Assembly (NCBI GenBank): GCA_013365325.1
Contig: JABVXV010000087.1
Coordinates: forward strand, 1-64,000
DNA length: 64,000 bases
Direction: 5' to 3'
From: Dipetalonema caudispina
Lineage: Eukaryota; Nematoda; Chromadorea; Rhabditida; Onchocercidae
The notes beneath the pieces were generated by a model, which was not told where the DNA came from, did no database searches, and worked only from the letters and a program-made list of their open reading frames with translations. Numbering within the stretch: the stretch's first letter is position 1; every line of letters starts with the position of its first letter. Both the position numbers and the translations under genes were made by a program. Shown in pieces: positions 13,901-27,200 of the stretch.

Positions 13901-15898
13901 GTGCAAAGATACTTGATGCCAGTTTCATTTGAAATCTCTGGAAGCCTCTCTGTTGGCATTACTGTTTGTATGTGAATGCCCAAGTTTTTTTCTTGTGAAA
14001 ATTGCTTAACAACAATAAATGATTTGTTTTAACTAATACTTCGTTCTGTTTCGGTGATAAAGAGATTTTTAAGTTATGGTTGAGAGGATTCCCAAAAGTT
14101 TTTTTTGCTGTATTTGTCAATATCAAAAAAAATTCTCTTTTTTGCATGCTTCTACAGATCCAAGCGCCATTTAAGCATAAGTTGAAATGGATGGGATAAA
14201 TTTTCAGAAAAAGATCTTCAAGAATAACTTTCATTTCACTGTAAATTATTTTAGGACAATTGAATGTTTTGAAATGTTTTTTAATCCTAAAAAAATTTTT
14301 TTTCTTTTTTTTTGTGAAAGAATAAGAAAATATGGGAACATGGGATGAATAATAAGCAAAAGGAGAGCTAATTTGATTGCTTGTTCACTCAACATATTCA
14401 ATTATTACAGTGCCTATCCAGCAGCGTCAGGTTGGTAGCATAGCTGATTATGATCCATTAAATGGGAATTGGGGTACGGTAGGATCAAGTCGAGCAGCTG
14501 AAAAAATTGGTACGATCATTTCTATTTTCGGTAGATACACTTTTTTATTTCTGATTTTATTTTGTTTCTTCACTTCCTTTTCCTCATTTTCCACGATGTA
14601 AATTCTTTTATATGCAACGATTCTATGAATTAGGAGATTAAATATTAGTAGATATTATTATGTCGACTATTCGTGTACTCTTGATCATGCATTCAGAGTC
14701 GTAGGAATCGAAAGCAATTGAAAATTATTGTGCTGCATGCGCGTAAACTCACCGTCATTCAGTGAAGATTAATGTGCTGCATATTTTTTTCACTGAATTT
14801 TACATATGGCGTTTAAATCATTTGAGAATACATTTTCCAAATCTTTAAAAGAAAAAGTTACGAAAATATAAACATCTGACTAATCCTATGCGGCTTCAGT
14901 TATGAAAAACGTAGTACTTCCAATCGTCCCATGATATTTACTTCATTGTGACAGTTGCATTTTGGACTGAGAGATCTCAAGAAACGGTGTAATGAGTAAT
15001 AGTAACATCTCAGTGATGGATGAAAAACTTTGTATTTCGCATATTTTTCCGATATGTTAAAGCTGTGTGTAATATACTACTTATTTTACAAAACTTCACT
15101 AATGAAGGACTTTGACTTTGGAACGTTCATAGTTAACCTTGATCTTATGTAACGGATTCTTTGAATCACAGGAATCTTTGATTAGAAGCGTCGAAGGTTT
15201 GTCTCAATTCATTGCTTAGTATGGGCTTTAGCTTTTCTGCTGATCGTATAGAAATTTAGATTTTAGGTCAGCTGACAGTTTCAAATGCTGGAATAGCTGG
15301 ATTAAATGCAAAAGGAGCTGGCCGACCAGGCACGAAAGGAACGGGCTTTGCAGTGAAAGCACTTTATGACTATACCGCTGCTGATAAGGATGAGGTTTGG
15401 TAGTTTGGTTAAGAAGTTATAGTTTGTTTGTTTTCGTAAGGAATGCAGAAGCAACGATGCTATCTCTGTGACAGTTAGTGTTGCTGAAGTACGTTAAGAT
15501 TTTTAATGTATTGAAAAACTTAAAACAGGGTGGAAATGGGCAATGGAGCTAGGCCAAGGAAACTATTAGCTTGCTCATTAGCTTAGTTTAGTGCGAGTAA
15601 CCTTTCAGCTCTGGAAAAGATCCTAGGATAGATAACCATCGAATAGCTGTGTTCATTTTATTCTAAAATTCATGCTGATGTTTGCTTTAGAATTAGTTTG
15701 TTTGTTAATTATGGTATTCGGAAGTGAGTTTTTTAATTTCAGGTGACGTTCGTTGAAGGCGATATCATAGTAAATTGTCAGAAAGTTGATGAAGGCTGGT
15801 TAACGGGCACTGTGCAGAGAACACTGCAGTGGGGAATGTTACCCGCAAATTATGTGGAGAAAGTTAAACAGCCAACGGGGCTTCACTATCTCAGCTGA
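10975..15898 (+). CDS. lasp-1: LASP-family LIM, nebulin-repeat and SH3 protein
   Basis: Actin-associated adaptor of focal adhesions and muscle/cortical actin (family knowledge). Nine exons join in phase to 328 aa: 10975-11049, 11448-11542, 11641-11725, 12010-12114, 12285-12372, 13458-13613, 14411-14509, 15267-15394, 15743-15898. The N-terminal LIM zinc module (residues 5-58) has ligands C5, C10, H28, C31, C34, C37, C55 and H58. The first pair is spaced C-x4-C rather than the usual C-x2-C. Two nebulin-type repeats follow, each with a QSQVxYH core (about residues 75-130). A Ser/Pro/Ala/Gln-rich linker of about 130 residues leads to a C-terminal SH3 domain (about 264-325) with ALYDY, a DEVTF segment and a MLPANYVE end. 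The start fits because LIM begins at once, as in animal LASP proteins. Human LASP1 is about 261 aa; the extra length lies in the linker. Confidence 0.95.
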
Positions 15899-16498
15899 GC
15901 CTTTTCAGTGCTAGGTTTATTTTGCATGGCTTGCATCTTTTCTTTTTTCTGGCTTCAAGATAACAATATTTTCACTGGAATCACACCTTTTTGATATCAG
16001 CTTTCAGTGGGGATGGAGGGAGACGGAACTTTTTGACTGAATATCTTTTAAGATAGATAAGGAAAGCAATTCACAACTTCCTTATACTTGTTTTACAACA
16101 AATTAAAAGGTGAAATATGGCTTAATAACACATATATCTTGTCATTCTTCATCATGCAGTGTTTGACATTCTTGATAAGAAGATAACAATATTGAATATC
16201 ATTAAATTTTTCAATTTTTGATTATTTTGGGCTTTCGGAGGATTTTCAGTCACGATTTCTTTGTGATGTTTCAAATGAGTTTTATAATATTTTAGTTATT
16301 TGAATTCTGGAGATGCTGCTTCTTTCCTTTTTTACTTCCAAAATTTGATCAGCTAGCTTTGTCTCCACTTTTTCCGCAAGCTACTTTACATTTTTCCGAA
16401 GTGCTGTGGTTTTCTTAATTTCTCCTTTAAAATTTAAAATTTTGAGTTGCGATTCCATCGGAATCTGACCTCATCGCCATATGGATACTGTTATTTAG

Positions 16499-16722
16499 TG
16501 TCAAAGTATGGTGAGATGTATTCCTGGAAACGTCAAGCGGAAAAGATATTGCCCTGTACTAATACTGAAGGCCAGTCGATCGAAATATCTACTGCCGAAC
16601 CATCGGTTGAGAAGAACGAAATAGTTTACAGCTGGCATCGTCAACCTCCTCCAGGAAGTCAGGGTCGTGTTGGATTACGGCTGCGTTGTTATTGGAAAGA
16701 TTGCCTTTTTCCTAGGACTTAA
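16499..16722 (+). CDS. Candidate alternative 3' exon of the LASP gene (or an orphan exon)
   Basis: The acceptor TGTTATTTAG (ending 16498) opens a 75-codon frame ending at TAA 16720-16722, with coding-like base use. The frame starts with two bases of a split codon. This fits LASP exons 5, 6 and 7, which all end with a single G, so joining would give V-SKYGEMYSWKRQ... and a C terminus lacking SH3. The product has two similar motifs, YSWKRQ and YSWHRQPPPGSQ, and no domain I recognise. It lies 600 bp past the SH3 stop codon. A start codon of its own is not obvious. It could instead be a terminal exon of another gene, and a second frame is also open for 40 codons. Confidence 0.4.
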
Positions 16723-19264
16723 TGTTTTAAATTGCATCTATTCTGATTTACTGGGTTTCCTTTTTTTTCCTTTTTTTCAAGCTTTGCTTTTATTCTCATT
16801 TTTGTCATCGTGCCGTGCATCCATTTCTTCTTCCAGATTTAAATAACATTTAAGAGCTATTATCCCTAGCGCTTTTTTTTGGGTATCGATAATTTCTAAG
16901 CAAATAGCATATCGAAGTTGTGCATGAATTTTTCAAGTTTTAAATCATGTAGTTTCTGCGAACTTAATTACGGCAAAAAATTGTATATTCTGCTAACTGT
17001 AACAGTTTTCAGGAAAAAAGTGAACTGAATTTGTGAAGCAGGTAGAACTTGAGTGGAAATCCTTGTGCCAGAATCGAGCAGCTACATCGCAAGTAGTCTT
17101 GATGTATTTTTTGGACTGAATATGTTGAAAAATGAGTTGTTGTTGGTTACTTCCGTTTCTTATTTCTATGTGCTAACGCAACGCTTTAAATCGGTTCAAT
17201 GATTTATGTATGTACGTATAACGATAATTATTTGGAACGGTTCGGGATATTAATGCCATAAGAGTTGGGAAGTTTATTAAGATTTAATTTTTCTTGTTTC
17301 TTTTGCGATGTTTTATTTTTGCTTTTATCTTTTCTCTTTTTCTTTTTCTTTTTATTTGGCTTATTGTCCACAGTCATTCATTAAAAGACATCTTTTCGTA
17401 ATCTATTGAAGTAATTATGCATTTAGTTCAAAAAAACTTAAAGCGGTTAAAGCCAAAACGCTGGGCTCAATTTGGTAAGAAAAGAAAAAGTATATGCATA
17501 TGTGGAAAGTGTCTGAATAATAGTTTGAATGAAGTATTTTTTAAAAAAGAAGATAAGATTCCGAATTTGTATTTTTTTTTAGAAATAATTTTTGTCAACT
17601 GAGGGAGAATTGGCTGGTGGTTTTTTTTTTTTAAATATTAAATATATTAAACAAAAATAATAGTGCTTGATGTAGTTCACTGTGTTAGAGTTATTGTATC
17701 AATAAGAAAAGAGAAAGATTAACACTAAAGTTATCAAATTAACATTATGTTTTATATGGATTTATGCTTTTGGCAAAGAATAAATTATTAATAAGCTTTA
17801 TGTACTTCTTTGGAAAGGTTTGCCCATAATTTCGGATTTCGGGATATTGTTCCGGGCTCATTACGTGAATAAAGTTATTTTCCTGAACCTTTTTCTATTT
17901 ATGGATTTTGTCGGCTCCGTAGTTTATTTGATGTTTTGAAGATGATTTTTCCTGTTTCAATTTTAAAAATTTCTATTTTATATAAAAAATAAAATATAAC
18001 CTTTTCATTTCATTCGTGTTTTGTGCCTTTTTTGTGTGTGAAAATGAAGATTCTTCTGTGCTCCTTACTGTTTGCTTTTTTTGTGAAATTATTTTTTCCA
18101 CTCGGACAGAATTAATGTTGCCCACGAATCTAATGTTTTATTTTGTTGACTGATGCATCATATTTCTCCACTCATCTCTTTGTGGGTTTTTTATTTGCTG
18201 GCTATGTTTTGGCTATTAATTTCTGATTTGGCGTATTTACTACACAGCATAAAACATGTTGGTAGTACATAAACCAAGTAATCCGGGAAAATATACTAAA
18301 CGTATGAGATAGTTTTGCGGAAAAATGATTTACTATGATGAAAGAATAAATTGAGATTTTACTATCATTTTCCTGTAATTTCTCCACATTCTTTAGTGTT
18401 GTAACTAATCTTCCCAGTTGAATTTTTTCCTTACTTTTAATATCCATTTGTGCTGCTATCTATGATATTAATCATTTAGTAATACGATTATGTCATCCTT
18501 TTTGTCCTTTACGTCGTATTATATATATATTGTCGAGATAAAAAATATTTACACTTTGTCGTCATCATACTTTTACCGATATGATGCAGCATAAGCACTT
18601 TTCGGCTTATTCAAGTGCAAATTTTTTTAAACTTTTATATTCTTATAGCTAAGTTGCTCATCAATTAGAGTGTCCCAACTATAATGCGTATTGAAAACAT
18701 ACATGGATAGCAACCGACATGATCATAACATTTTGTACTTCATGTGTGAGTTACGTACATTTCGTCTGTAGTCCAAAAGTTGGTTTGTCTCCGGGGATTG
18801 TATCATGTGGAAATGGATATGAGAAATAGTATGACAAAGAACTAAACAATATATTTATATGAGAAAGGATAGTACAGCAAAAGAACAAGCTTATATTCTA
18901 ATTACTACCAACAACTTGACAACAAATGAAGTTTAAACCTTCGGAACTTTGTGAACCATGTATTGCTGGTCGTATGCATTCGCAATTCACATTACGTCGC
19001 AATTTCTCCTGCAATATATCATCATATGCGAATTATTTCTATACTTCACATTTTAATATTTGATCTATGCTCTAGAATGAAATATGATACCGGACAAGAT
19101 GACAAAATAAATGTGTATTTAGGGATTGAGTTCTTCTAAAACATAAAGCGAAAGTTTGCAAAAGCTACAAAAGAATCTTATAGTTCAAAATTTTATCGTT
19201 TCGAAAGAAAAAAAAAAGGATCCCTTTCTCATTCTAAATATGTGAAGCAAAAAAAAAAAAAATA
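16723..19264. other. Intergenic region without a supported gene
   Basis: AT-rich sequence with T-rich tracts. AATAAA-type signals around 17780 and 17866 could serve as poly(A) signals. Open frames here (for example 17417-17602 and 18202-18447) lack splice context and coding-like composition. Confidence 0.5.
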
Positions 19265-19718
19265 TTAGCCTACCGAGTTAAAGCAACAAGATTTCAAGCA
19301 TTGTCGAAAACTAAAAACTGGACATGGACAACATTTTGTGATACCAGAGCAATCCAAATATGAAGATGTCTTTGCTTCCAATGACCTTTCTTCTTCAAAT
19401 CTGCATATCTTAGGTGATTGAACAAATCGATGTGGCTAAAGCAAAAATTATCTTTACAACAGATATTGCGAAAAAAAAAAAAAAAATCAACAATTCATTG
19501 TTATATATAAGCCTTACATTGACTGATATTTCATTATCATAGTTTTTTTTTTTTTAAAAAAAGAATATTTTCAAAATTGCAAAAAAAAAAAAAAATAGAC
19601 TAACCTGGAATCGAATGCAAATGCAAAAAATTATAATAACAAGGATGAAATATGTAGTAGATACAAGTAGAACAATACCAACAAAAACAGCAATTTCCAT
19701 ATCAGGGATATCCATCAT
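19265..19718 (-). CDS. Small single-pass membrane protein with a Cys-rich tail, unrecognised family
   Basis: A two-exon minus-strand gene encoding 94 aa. Exon 1 is 19718-19605 (38 codons, starting ATG ATG) and ends CAG/gttagt. Exon 2 is 19435-19265 (57 codons including TAA), after the acceptor TTTGCTTTAG. Both boundaries are phase 0. An in-frame TGA lies upstream of the start. Residues about 9-35 form one strong transmembrane helix (core FVGIVLLVSTTYFILVIIIF) ending in CICIR. The tail has an acidic EEE, then eight cysteines at 49, 67, 73, 74, 76, 84, 88 and 89, including KCCPCP. Such juxtamembrane cysteines could be acylated or bind metal, but no function is assigned. It lies between LASP and SEH1, opposite to both. 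Support is the phase-matched splice sites and coding-like composition; no homologue is known to me. Confidence 0.6.
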
Positions 19719-20482
19719 TAATGTAACTTTATTGAAGCTTCAAATATTTCCATGGTAACAGATTGTACCATTTGAAATCAAAAAAAATGGAAAGGTTTAA
19801 GAAATACACCATCTTAATAGCTCGTTAAATTTCAACAAATTGAAATTAAAAATTAGTATTGGATTTCAGATTTTATTTTCATTCATAACTCCAATTAATT
19901 AATTTCAATTCCTCAAAAGAATTTTCTATCCTTTACTTTGTTTCACTCTTCCTTCCATCTCTCAATTTTTTCATCATTAATCCATATTCAAACAATTTAT
20001 CCTATATTAATGTTCTTTTCAATAAATTGATATTCAATTTCTGATTATCCTAATGAATAAGCAACCGCTCATATCTCTCCATTTGATCATTCATCTATGA
20101 CCTCTTTTCAGTATTATTATCCTTTAGTTAATCAAGCCAGTTTGAGCCGTGAAGTATTAACCGGCGCAAGAGAGAGAGAGGTTATTGGGTAAAATTAAGA
20201 GATGAAGATAGGGCCTTATTATTATTGAATTAAGTTAGGCATGTATGTTAATTTAACGTTTTTAAGTTTTTTCAATCTCATATATCGATCTTGAAATTGC
20301 ACATCAATCGCTATTTCTGTAAATAAACAGTTGATTTCAAGGTAATTTCTCTTTTTTTTTTTTAAATATATTCAAAAATTTATTTATAATTTTTTTTCTT
20401 TTTTAAAGTATTTACAACAGTTATGCTTTTCGACATATTATAGTGAAATTCCTTTTACAATTTTATTTGAGATTGGAAACAA

Positions 20483-22885
20483 ATGGCATTATCATCGGAG
20501 CAATTTTCAACATCAATAATATTCAACGATCAACAGCGTGATCTTATTCATCATGTTGCGTTTGATTTTCATGGTCGACGAATTGCTACATCATCTAGCG
20601 ATATGATGGTGTGTGTATGGGATTTATCACCAAATGGTAGCTGGGTCAAATCCGCCTCATGGAAGGTGCTTATAATTGATTCAAATTTAACTTCCTTTTA
20701 TTGATCATTTTACCGATGATTTCAATTATTATTAAATATGAATAGCAACAGGTATGAAATGCTATGCTTCGCTCTTGTTCATTGATTACCAGTATTGTGC
20801 AACATTAGCAAGACAATTTGACTTTATACTTAATTAATTATCGTGCTGATATAAATCAGAAATGCTTTTTACATTCTGCCATTACAGAGTCATGGTGGAC
20901 CTGTTTGGAAAGTAATTTGGGCACATCCTGAATTTGGGCAAATTTTGGCTACATGTTCATTTGATCGAAGTGTAACGATTTGGGAAGAGATGGGTTCGCT
21001 ATACCTCTGTATTCAGAATTTATTAAACTAATTTTAGTGAAGCCTATAATGTTTATCAGTAAGGATAATTTAGTTCTTCAACAGTTCGAAAGAAATAGAT
21101 ACACTCCGTAAAATATACTGTTTTGAGTTCAAGTTGTTTGCTTGAAATTTGAGTATAAAACCAATGTACTGCAGTTCGTCAACCGATTAAGACAATAACG
21201 AGGAATGGTATTCACAGTGGTCAGAAACAGCAACAAGCACGTTGGAGACGTTGTTGTCAGCTTGTTGATAGTCGTCATAACGTTACTGATATCAAATTTG
21301 CTCCGAGGCATCTTGGATTAATGCTTGTAAGCAATAGTACTGAGTATTTAATACACTTCGTCTCATTTACTTATGTTTTTTTTTAAGCCTTGAGAACGCA
21401 ATAATCAAATTTCTGTGAGGATTAGATTTTCCTCAGATTTCATTGAAGTACGAGCATAAATGCTAGATTTGACATATGATGTTAAATGTGAATATACATC
21501 TCTTTCTCGCTTTAGTGAAAAACACTGTCTAATAGAGTTTATTTGTAGGCGACTGTATCTTCCCAAGGAATATTACGAGTGTACGAAGCTCCAGATATTA
21601 TGAATTTATCGATGTGGAGCTTGAATCAGGATATAGTTGTTTTTCGTTATCGCTGTAGTTGCCTCTCATGGAGTACACATCGCCTTACAAAACCGCTTAT
21701 TGCTGTAGGATCGGATGATGCACATACAGTTGGAAAACGAGTGGTTGTATATGAATATCACGACAATCTTCGGTCTTTCCTATTGATAATTAGATAATTA
21801 GTGCTACTATATTATTCTTACTGCATCGTGACATTAGCCGTTTTAATTTTTTGGTTTGAAATTACTGAAATTCTTGTTCCAAACAGGACATTATCGTTCA
21901 GTTTTGTAGGTCAGTGTTGACCGGATGTATTTTTAGAAAATGGCAGCTGTTGAATACTCCATCCTTAAAAGTAACTGAACCAGTGACGGATATTGCTTTT
22001 GCGCCACCTGCTGGACGATCATATCATTTGCTTGCTATTGGCTCCAAAGACATCTGCATCTTTAAGTTGAGTGAAATCGGGAAAACCGGTGGTTTTAATG
22101 TTGATTCGATTGAACGAGGTGGACCAACTGAATACGAGATAACACAGTTAGAAGCAATTGAAAATCCTTCTCATTCACCTGTTCAGGTCCTCTACTATTA
22201 CTTTTAATTTTTTGTTCGGATTCTTCATTAATATTTGATCGTATTATGGCATTATGTTGAAAATGAGGAAATTTATTACCCTAGTACTCCTAATCAGCTA
22301 ATAGTTAAGGGAAGTTGGTTTGACGGTGACCTCATAACCTTTCTTTATTTGTATCATTAAACTGACTTATGTCCACTAATTTGGTATAACATTTTTAACG
22401 GCAACGATATTGTCGTATGCAAAATACAGCCCTAAATTTGAATCAACTCATTATGCCAGCCACCACAAATTCTTTTTACTTCATTTTGTGACCACACTGT
22501 AGATACTTTCCTGATAAGTAAAGTCAGAAATTTGATAGGTTTGGCGGTTGTCATGGAACATAACTGGAACAATCTTAACAACTGGAAGCTCAGATGGATA
22601 CATACGGTTATGGAAAGGTAAGTAGAAATTTTTCATTTACGTTTTCCATCACAATTTTTTTACATGCCGTATTCATGTTAAGATAATTTGAGAAAAAAGC
22701 CGAAAAAAATTTGAAAAAAAAAATTATTTTAATAAATTAAAATTGTTTTTTTAGAAAATTTATTGAAAAAATGGAGTCTTGTCGCAACGGTTAAATCAAC
22801 AGAAGACTATAAACCATCTGATGATGATCCGAGAGCTACAACATCAATAAGTTCACTTACCAGAGAGAATCATGTATATTATTGA
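20483..22885 (+). CDS. Nucleoporin SEH1, WD40 protein of the Y complex and GATOR2
   Basis: SEH1 is a WD40 beta-propeller that completes its fold with a partner nucleoporin (Nup85) in the Nup107-160 (Y) complex of the nuclear pore. It also joins GATOR2, a TORC1 regulator (family knowledge). Seven exons join in phase to 374 aa: 20483-20665, 20888-20993, 21175-21326, 21549-21772, 21937-22186, 22539-22617, 22755-22885. Features shared with animal SEH1 are the [18 protein letters not shown] start, [75 protein letters not shown] and the final blade [11 protein letters not shown]...IRLWK. Human SEH1 is about 360 aa, so it looks full length. The exon 4 donor (gtcttt) is weak, but the join restores the expected sequence. 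The C. elegans counterpart is npp-18. Confidence 0.93.
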
Positions 22886-23580
22886 ATATATATGTTGCGT
22901 TATTTGCAGTGAATATATCTGTCTTTATAACTTTTCGATTTGACGGAATAGCTCTATGCAATTGCAGATTATTTGTGAATTATTCGTTTTCTTTTTTTAA
23001 ATGAGACAACATGTAGTCTCCTGAATTCAAAGTTCACGAAGAAGGGAAAAGGAAAGAGGAGAAAGATGAATAACTGTTATCAGAGAGAGGCTGGTTACCG
23101 CAGTCTTTGTTAATAGGTTGATAGCGTTTTAAAAATCAAACATTTTTTTTTCTTGCTTTTCTAACTTGTTGTTTATTTGATAAATACACGATTGTCAGTT
23201 AATCAATAACTATGATCACTCATTAATTAATTCTTGGTATTCCACAGGTGCTTTATAGTTCATATTAAGAAGGCATATTGTGTAAGGCATATTCCTTTCA
23301 CAATCGATAAAATGTTTTTAATATTACATTGGTTACTGCATTAACTGGCGAGGAAGATAAATATGACTCACAGTTATACCTCTCATATTTGATTACAACA
23401 GTGATACATGATATGCCCTGTTCCTATTATGAAATATTATTGTATATATGAATGAATGTCGTACATAATGAGAGTGGAATTTTGATTTTCTTTTTCGAAA
23501 TAGTTACATGGTATGATATGCATTTGTCCAATTTATTTTTGGAAGGAAATTTTCAATGTCATAGCGTGTCATCAATTCCG
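22886..23580. other. SEH1-PGM2 intergenic spacer
   Basis: About 700 bp of AT-rich sequence with a purine-rich patch at 23030-23070. I see no gene or RNA in it. Confidence 0.5.
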
Positions 23581-23652
23581 ATGGATGGCAAATCTTCTGC
23601 ATGTATCGTTTTTACCGATGAATTTGAACAATTTTTAGTTGCCTGCCGTATG
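23581..23652 (+). CDS. Candidate alternative first coding exon of PGM2
   Basis: An ATG at 23581 opens 24 codons (MDGKSSACIVFTDEF...) that end at a donor, ATG/gtattt. The acceptor TATGTAG at 24184 begins a segment open in phase 0 through 24185-24226 (ERFDLDTSDNLSIR) into the main PGM2 start at 24227. Joining would add 38 residues before the assigned start. The PGM2 core does not need this extension, so it may be an alternative N terminus or a chance frame. Confidence 0.3.
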
Positions 23653-24226
23653 GTATTTATTCATTGACAATTCGTTGACATGATTTATATGCTTGATCTC
23701 ATAGACCAATTGCCGATAGTGTACCATACTGCGCATGTATTTTTAAATTTCTATTCCATACCCTTCCTTTTACTTTTCCTGTCCCCATTTCCTTCATTCT
23801 CGTCTAAAGCCATCATTCTCACTAATTATTTCCTTTAGCAAAATATTTTCCACTTTTCTTTTCCAACCTTTTTATCCTCAAAATTTTTTTGTTGTACAAT
23901 CCTCTAAAATTAGAGAAAGGCAATTTGATGGAACTAAACATTTTATAGTTAAGTAGCATTAAGCGTTTGCAAGCATCTGCTCTTAAGCTTCCTGAAAAAG
24001 TTTAACAATCATAACTATGAAGTACTGAATGAACAAAAACTCTTAGATGGCAGAGTACTTCTCCGTATTTTTTCCGTATGATTATATTTTTGACCGGTTC
24101 TTTACTGATGATTTTCTGTTACTGTCACTTGAATATTTTGATAAATTTGAGAAATTTTTGAATGTCAAGTTATTTTTTATGTAGGAACGATTCGATTTAG
24201 ATACTAGTGATAATCTATCAATAAGG

Positions 24227-27200
24227 ATGGAAGATTATGAAATGCTTACTACAAATTGGTTGGAATGGGATCGTGTATGATTTTATTTTTATTTTTAATT
24301 TATGGTTTAATTTCTTCTCATGGTATACTATTTTGATTTTATATTTTCTTGCTATAGGATAGAGCAGATCTTTATCTATTTTACTGAGATTACAGATAAG
24401 ATCGAAATAAATTCCTTTTGATAAGGGCAAAGTTTGTTGCTGAAATCTTTAATGGGTTTCAATTTTCTTATTTTTAACTATAAGGATCATATGATTGTTT
24501 TCTGCTTATTGATCCTACTACTACACAAAGACTCAGATTGCAGGATCTTTGGAAGAGACAAGAATGTAACTTAGGTCAGTAGTTTAAAGGATATGACATG
24601 TTATTTGAAAATGTTGAGGCATAAAGTATTGCTAATTAAAACTCAAGGTTATTTCAATAAATCTATTTCTGCAGAACGAACAAAGTCGTGCAGAAATTGA
24701 TGAATTATGGAAAAAGAAAGATGCTGGAGAATTGAAATCAAGAATGTGTAGCAAGTTATCGTTTGGTACAGCTGGTATGTTTTGCTTTATTTTGCATGAA
24801 ATGAATTTTTTTACTTGAAATTGATTTTCAATTTGAATAGTGTACTTTAAGGAATTAATTTCCTACTTCATTTCGATAAGCTTTAATGTATGTTCTAAAG
24901 TATTGAAGAGTTATTCTTTTTTTCGTTACCCAAAATTATAAGTAGGACATTCTACGCAGCGACAGAAGTTTTTATTTTTTTTTAAACTTAACTTAGTGGG
25001 TGCATTGCTATAGAAATCATGTTATTTTGTCATTCAGTTTCCAAATTTTTTCTAATTGATTGAGGATTAAAAAATTATTGATAAGGCGGAAGTAGAACTG
25101 AAAAATGGAATTGTTCACGCTTCGAATTATTAAGTCATTTGTGTCGCTTCATCAGAACGTAACTAATTTTTAAGCCATAAGGCATCACTTTCTGTAAGTA
25201 GCTCATCAGTATTGTATTGACCTTACTACTACGAAATTGAGTTAAAATAAAGTTAAATTTTAAATTATTTATCTAGACATTATTTGGTTAACGAGGTTTT
25301 TTCAGGTGTGCGAACAAAAATGGAAGCTGGTTTCTCTCGATTGAATGATTTGACAATACTGATGCTAACCAATGGTTTCGCCATGCATTTGAAACATGTG
25401 TATAATCGTCAAAGCAATGGTGTTGCCATTGGTTATGATGGTCGTCATAACAGCGAACGGTTCTTCGTTATTTTCTCACACGTCGTATTCCTATTTCTCC
25501 TTTAGAATAGTTATATTATTTCATTGAGAAAAGAAAAGGCTAAATTTATTGTACGAAGGGAACTTATAATTTTGAAATGTTCCAGAAATTGTAAATCCCT
25601 TCAGATGATTATGTTTCTAATGGTTTGGTTCGTTTCATTTTTGCGAGTCGAGACATGCGATGTTTTCTTGATTCTTCTACGATTCCTAAAGCCTGAAGCA
25701 TATATATATATATATTGATTTAATAGAAATCAATTTTGAGCAATCAATTTATAATTTTTAGTTGGGCTACATTGGCTGCGAATGTATTTACTCATAATGG
25801 TATCAAAGTGTACCTATTTTCGAAATGTTGTCCTACACCTCTTGTGGTAAGGGATTTTTTTGTGCAGTAAGCTCCACGATTTCTCTAGTTGTTTGTCAAT
25901 AGCAAAAATCTTCCTAGAAAATCTAATCTTTCGAAGTGTGTCAATTAGACCATTTAAATGTTTTCTGAACGTTAAAATCTGAAGTTAGTAATAGTAGCGA
26001 AACAAATAATTTTAATTTGATGGAAATTACAGTCTTATGCGACAGTGCGACTAAAATGTGATGCTGGTTTGATGATAACAGCTTCTCATAATCCAAAACA
26101 AGATAACGGTTACAAAGCTTATTGGACAAATGGAGCACAGGTAAATTCGATCACTATAAAAAGAAATAAACGATTGATTGGTGAAATATGAATATTTTTG
26201 GACATGAAAAAATTGCTTAATTTAAAAATTGGAGTTTAACATAGAATGATTAAGTTTATAGTGTTGAGTCTCACATCATATTTCAATTTGTGATACGCAT
26301 GTTAATGCGTGTTGTTGACACATATGTTCGAAATGATTCCAGGACATTGGAGTCATTTTGAATGAATCATAAAAAATTTAATTGAAGAGACTTTTTTAGA
26401 AAAGTAGAACTCATAAAATCAAGATACATTATTTGGACGTTTACCGAATAGCTTATATGAAACACATGTTTAATGCATAGATATTGGCACCTCACGACTC
26501 GGAAATATGCCGACTTGCTTATGAAAATATGGAACCAAAGCCGGAGTATTGGGACATATCAAAACTTTCAGCACATTCACTTTTACATTCAGCCGATCCG
26601 GTAATAGAAAAATATTTCACCGAGGAATTGTCTTTATGTCGTTATAAGTAAGTACTTATTATATAGAGGATTGTGAAAGATTAAAAGCGAAGCGAAATTG
26701 AGTCAAAGTAGTGAGAGAAATCAATTTAAATCAAGTGATTTTACCGAAATTCCTGAATAAAAGAAATAAAGAGTGAGTAAGATATGTGTGGAGGACTCTT
26801 TAGACACTTGACTTAATAGTTAGGCTTCAATATATGTCAGTTACAGCTCATAAAGATTTCGAAAGTCAATCGATCCAGTTATTGGCTAAAAAAACATAAT
26901 TCAATAATTGTTGATAAATTTAGAACTGGTTTTAATTTCTTCGTTTTCCGGTTTGCTGTAAAAAAAGGGCCTTCTACTCATCGGAGGATTAGTACGATAG
27001 AGTGTTATTTAATATATTCATTTGGATTTTATTTTGCAGCAAAATATGATATCATCATTATTGAAAATCTTAACTAGCATGATTTAAAGATCGAAATACT
27101 TCTTAACCATAACTTAGTGATGAATCGGAACTAGAAACATAAAAATAAACTCGAAATCAGAGTTAAAGGCAAATATAATATTGTTAGTGATATTTTTTGT

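Noticed and set aside
13771..14234. Minus-strand open frames inside LASP introns
   Set aside because: Low-complexity readings without their own splice or start signals.
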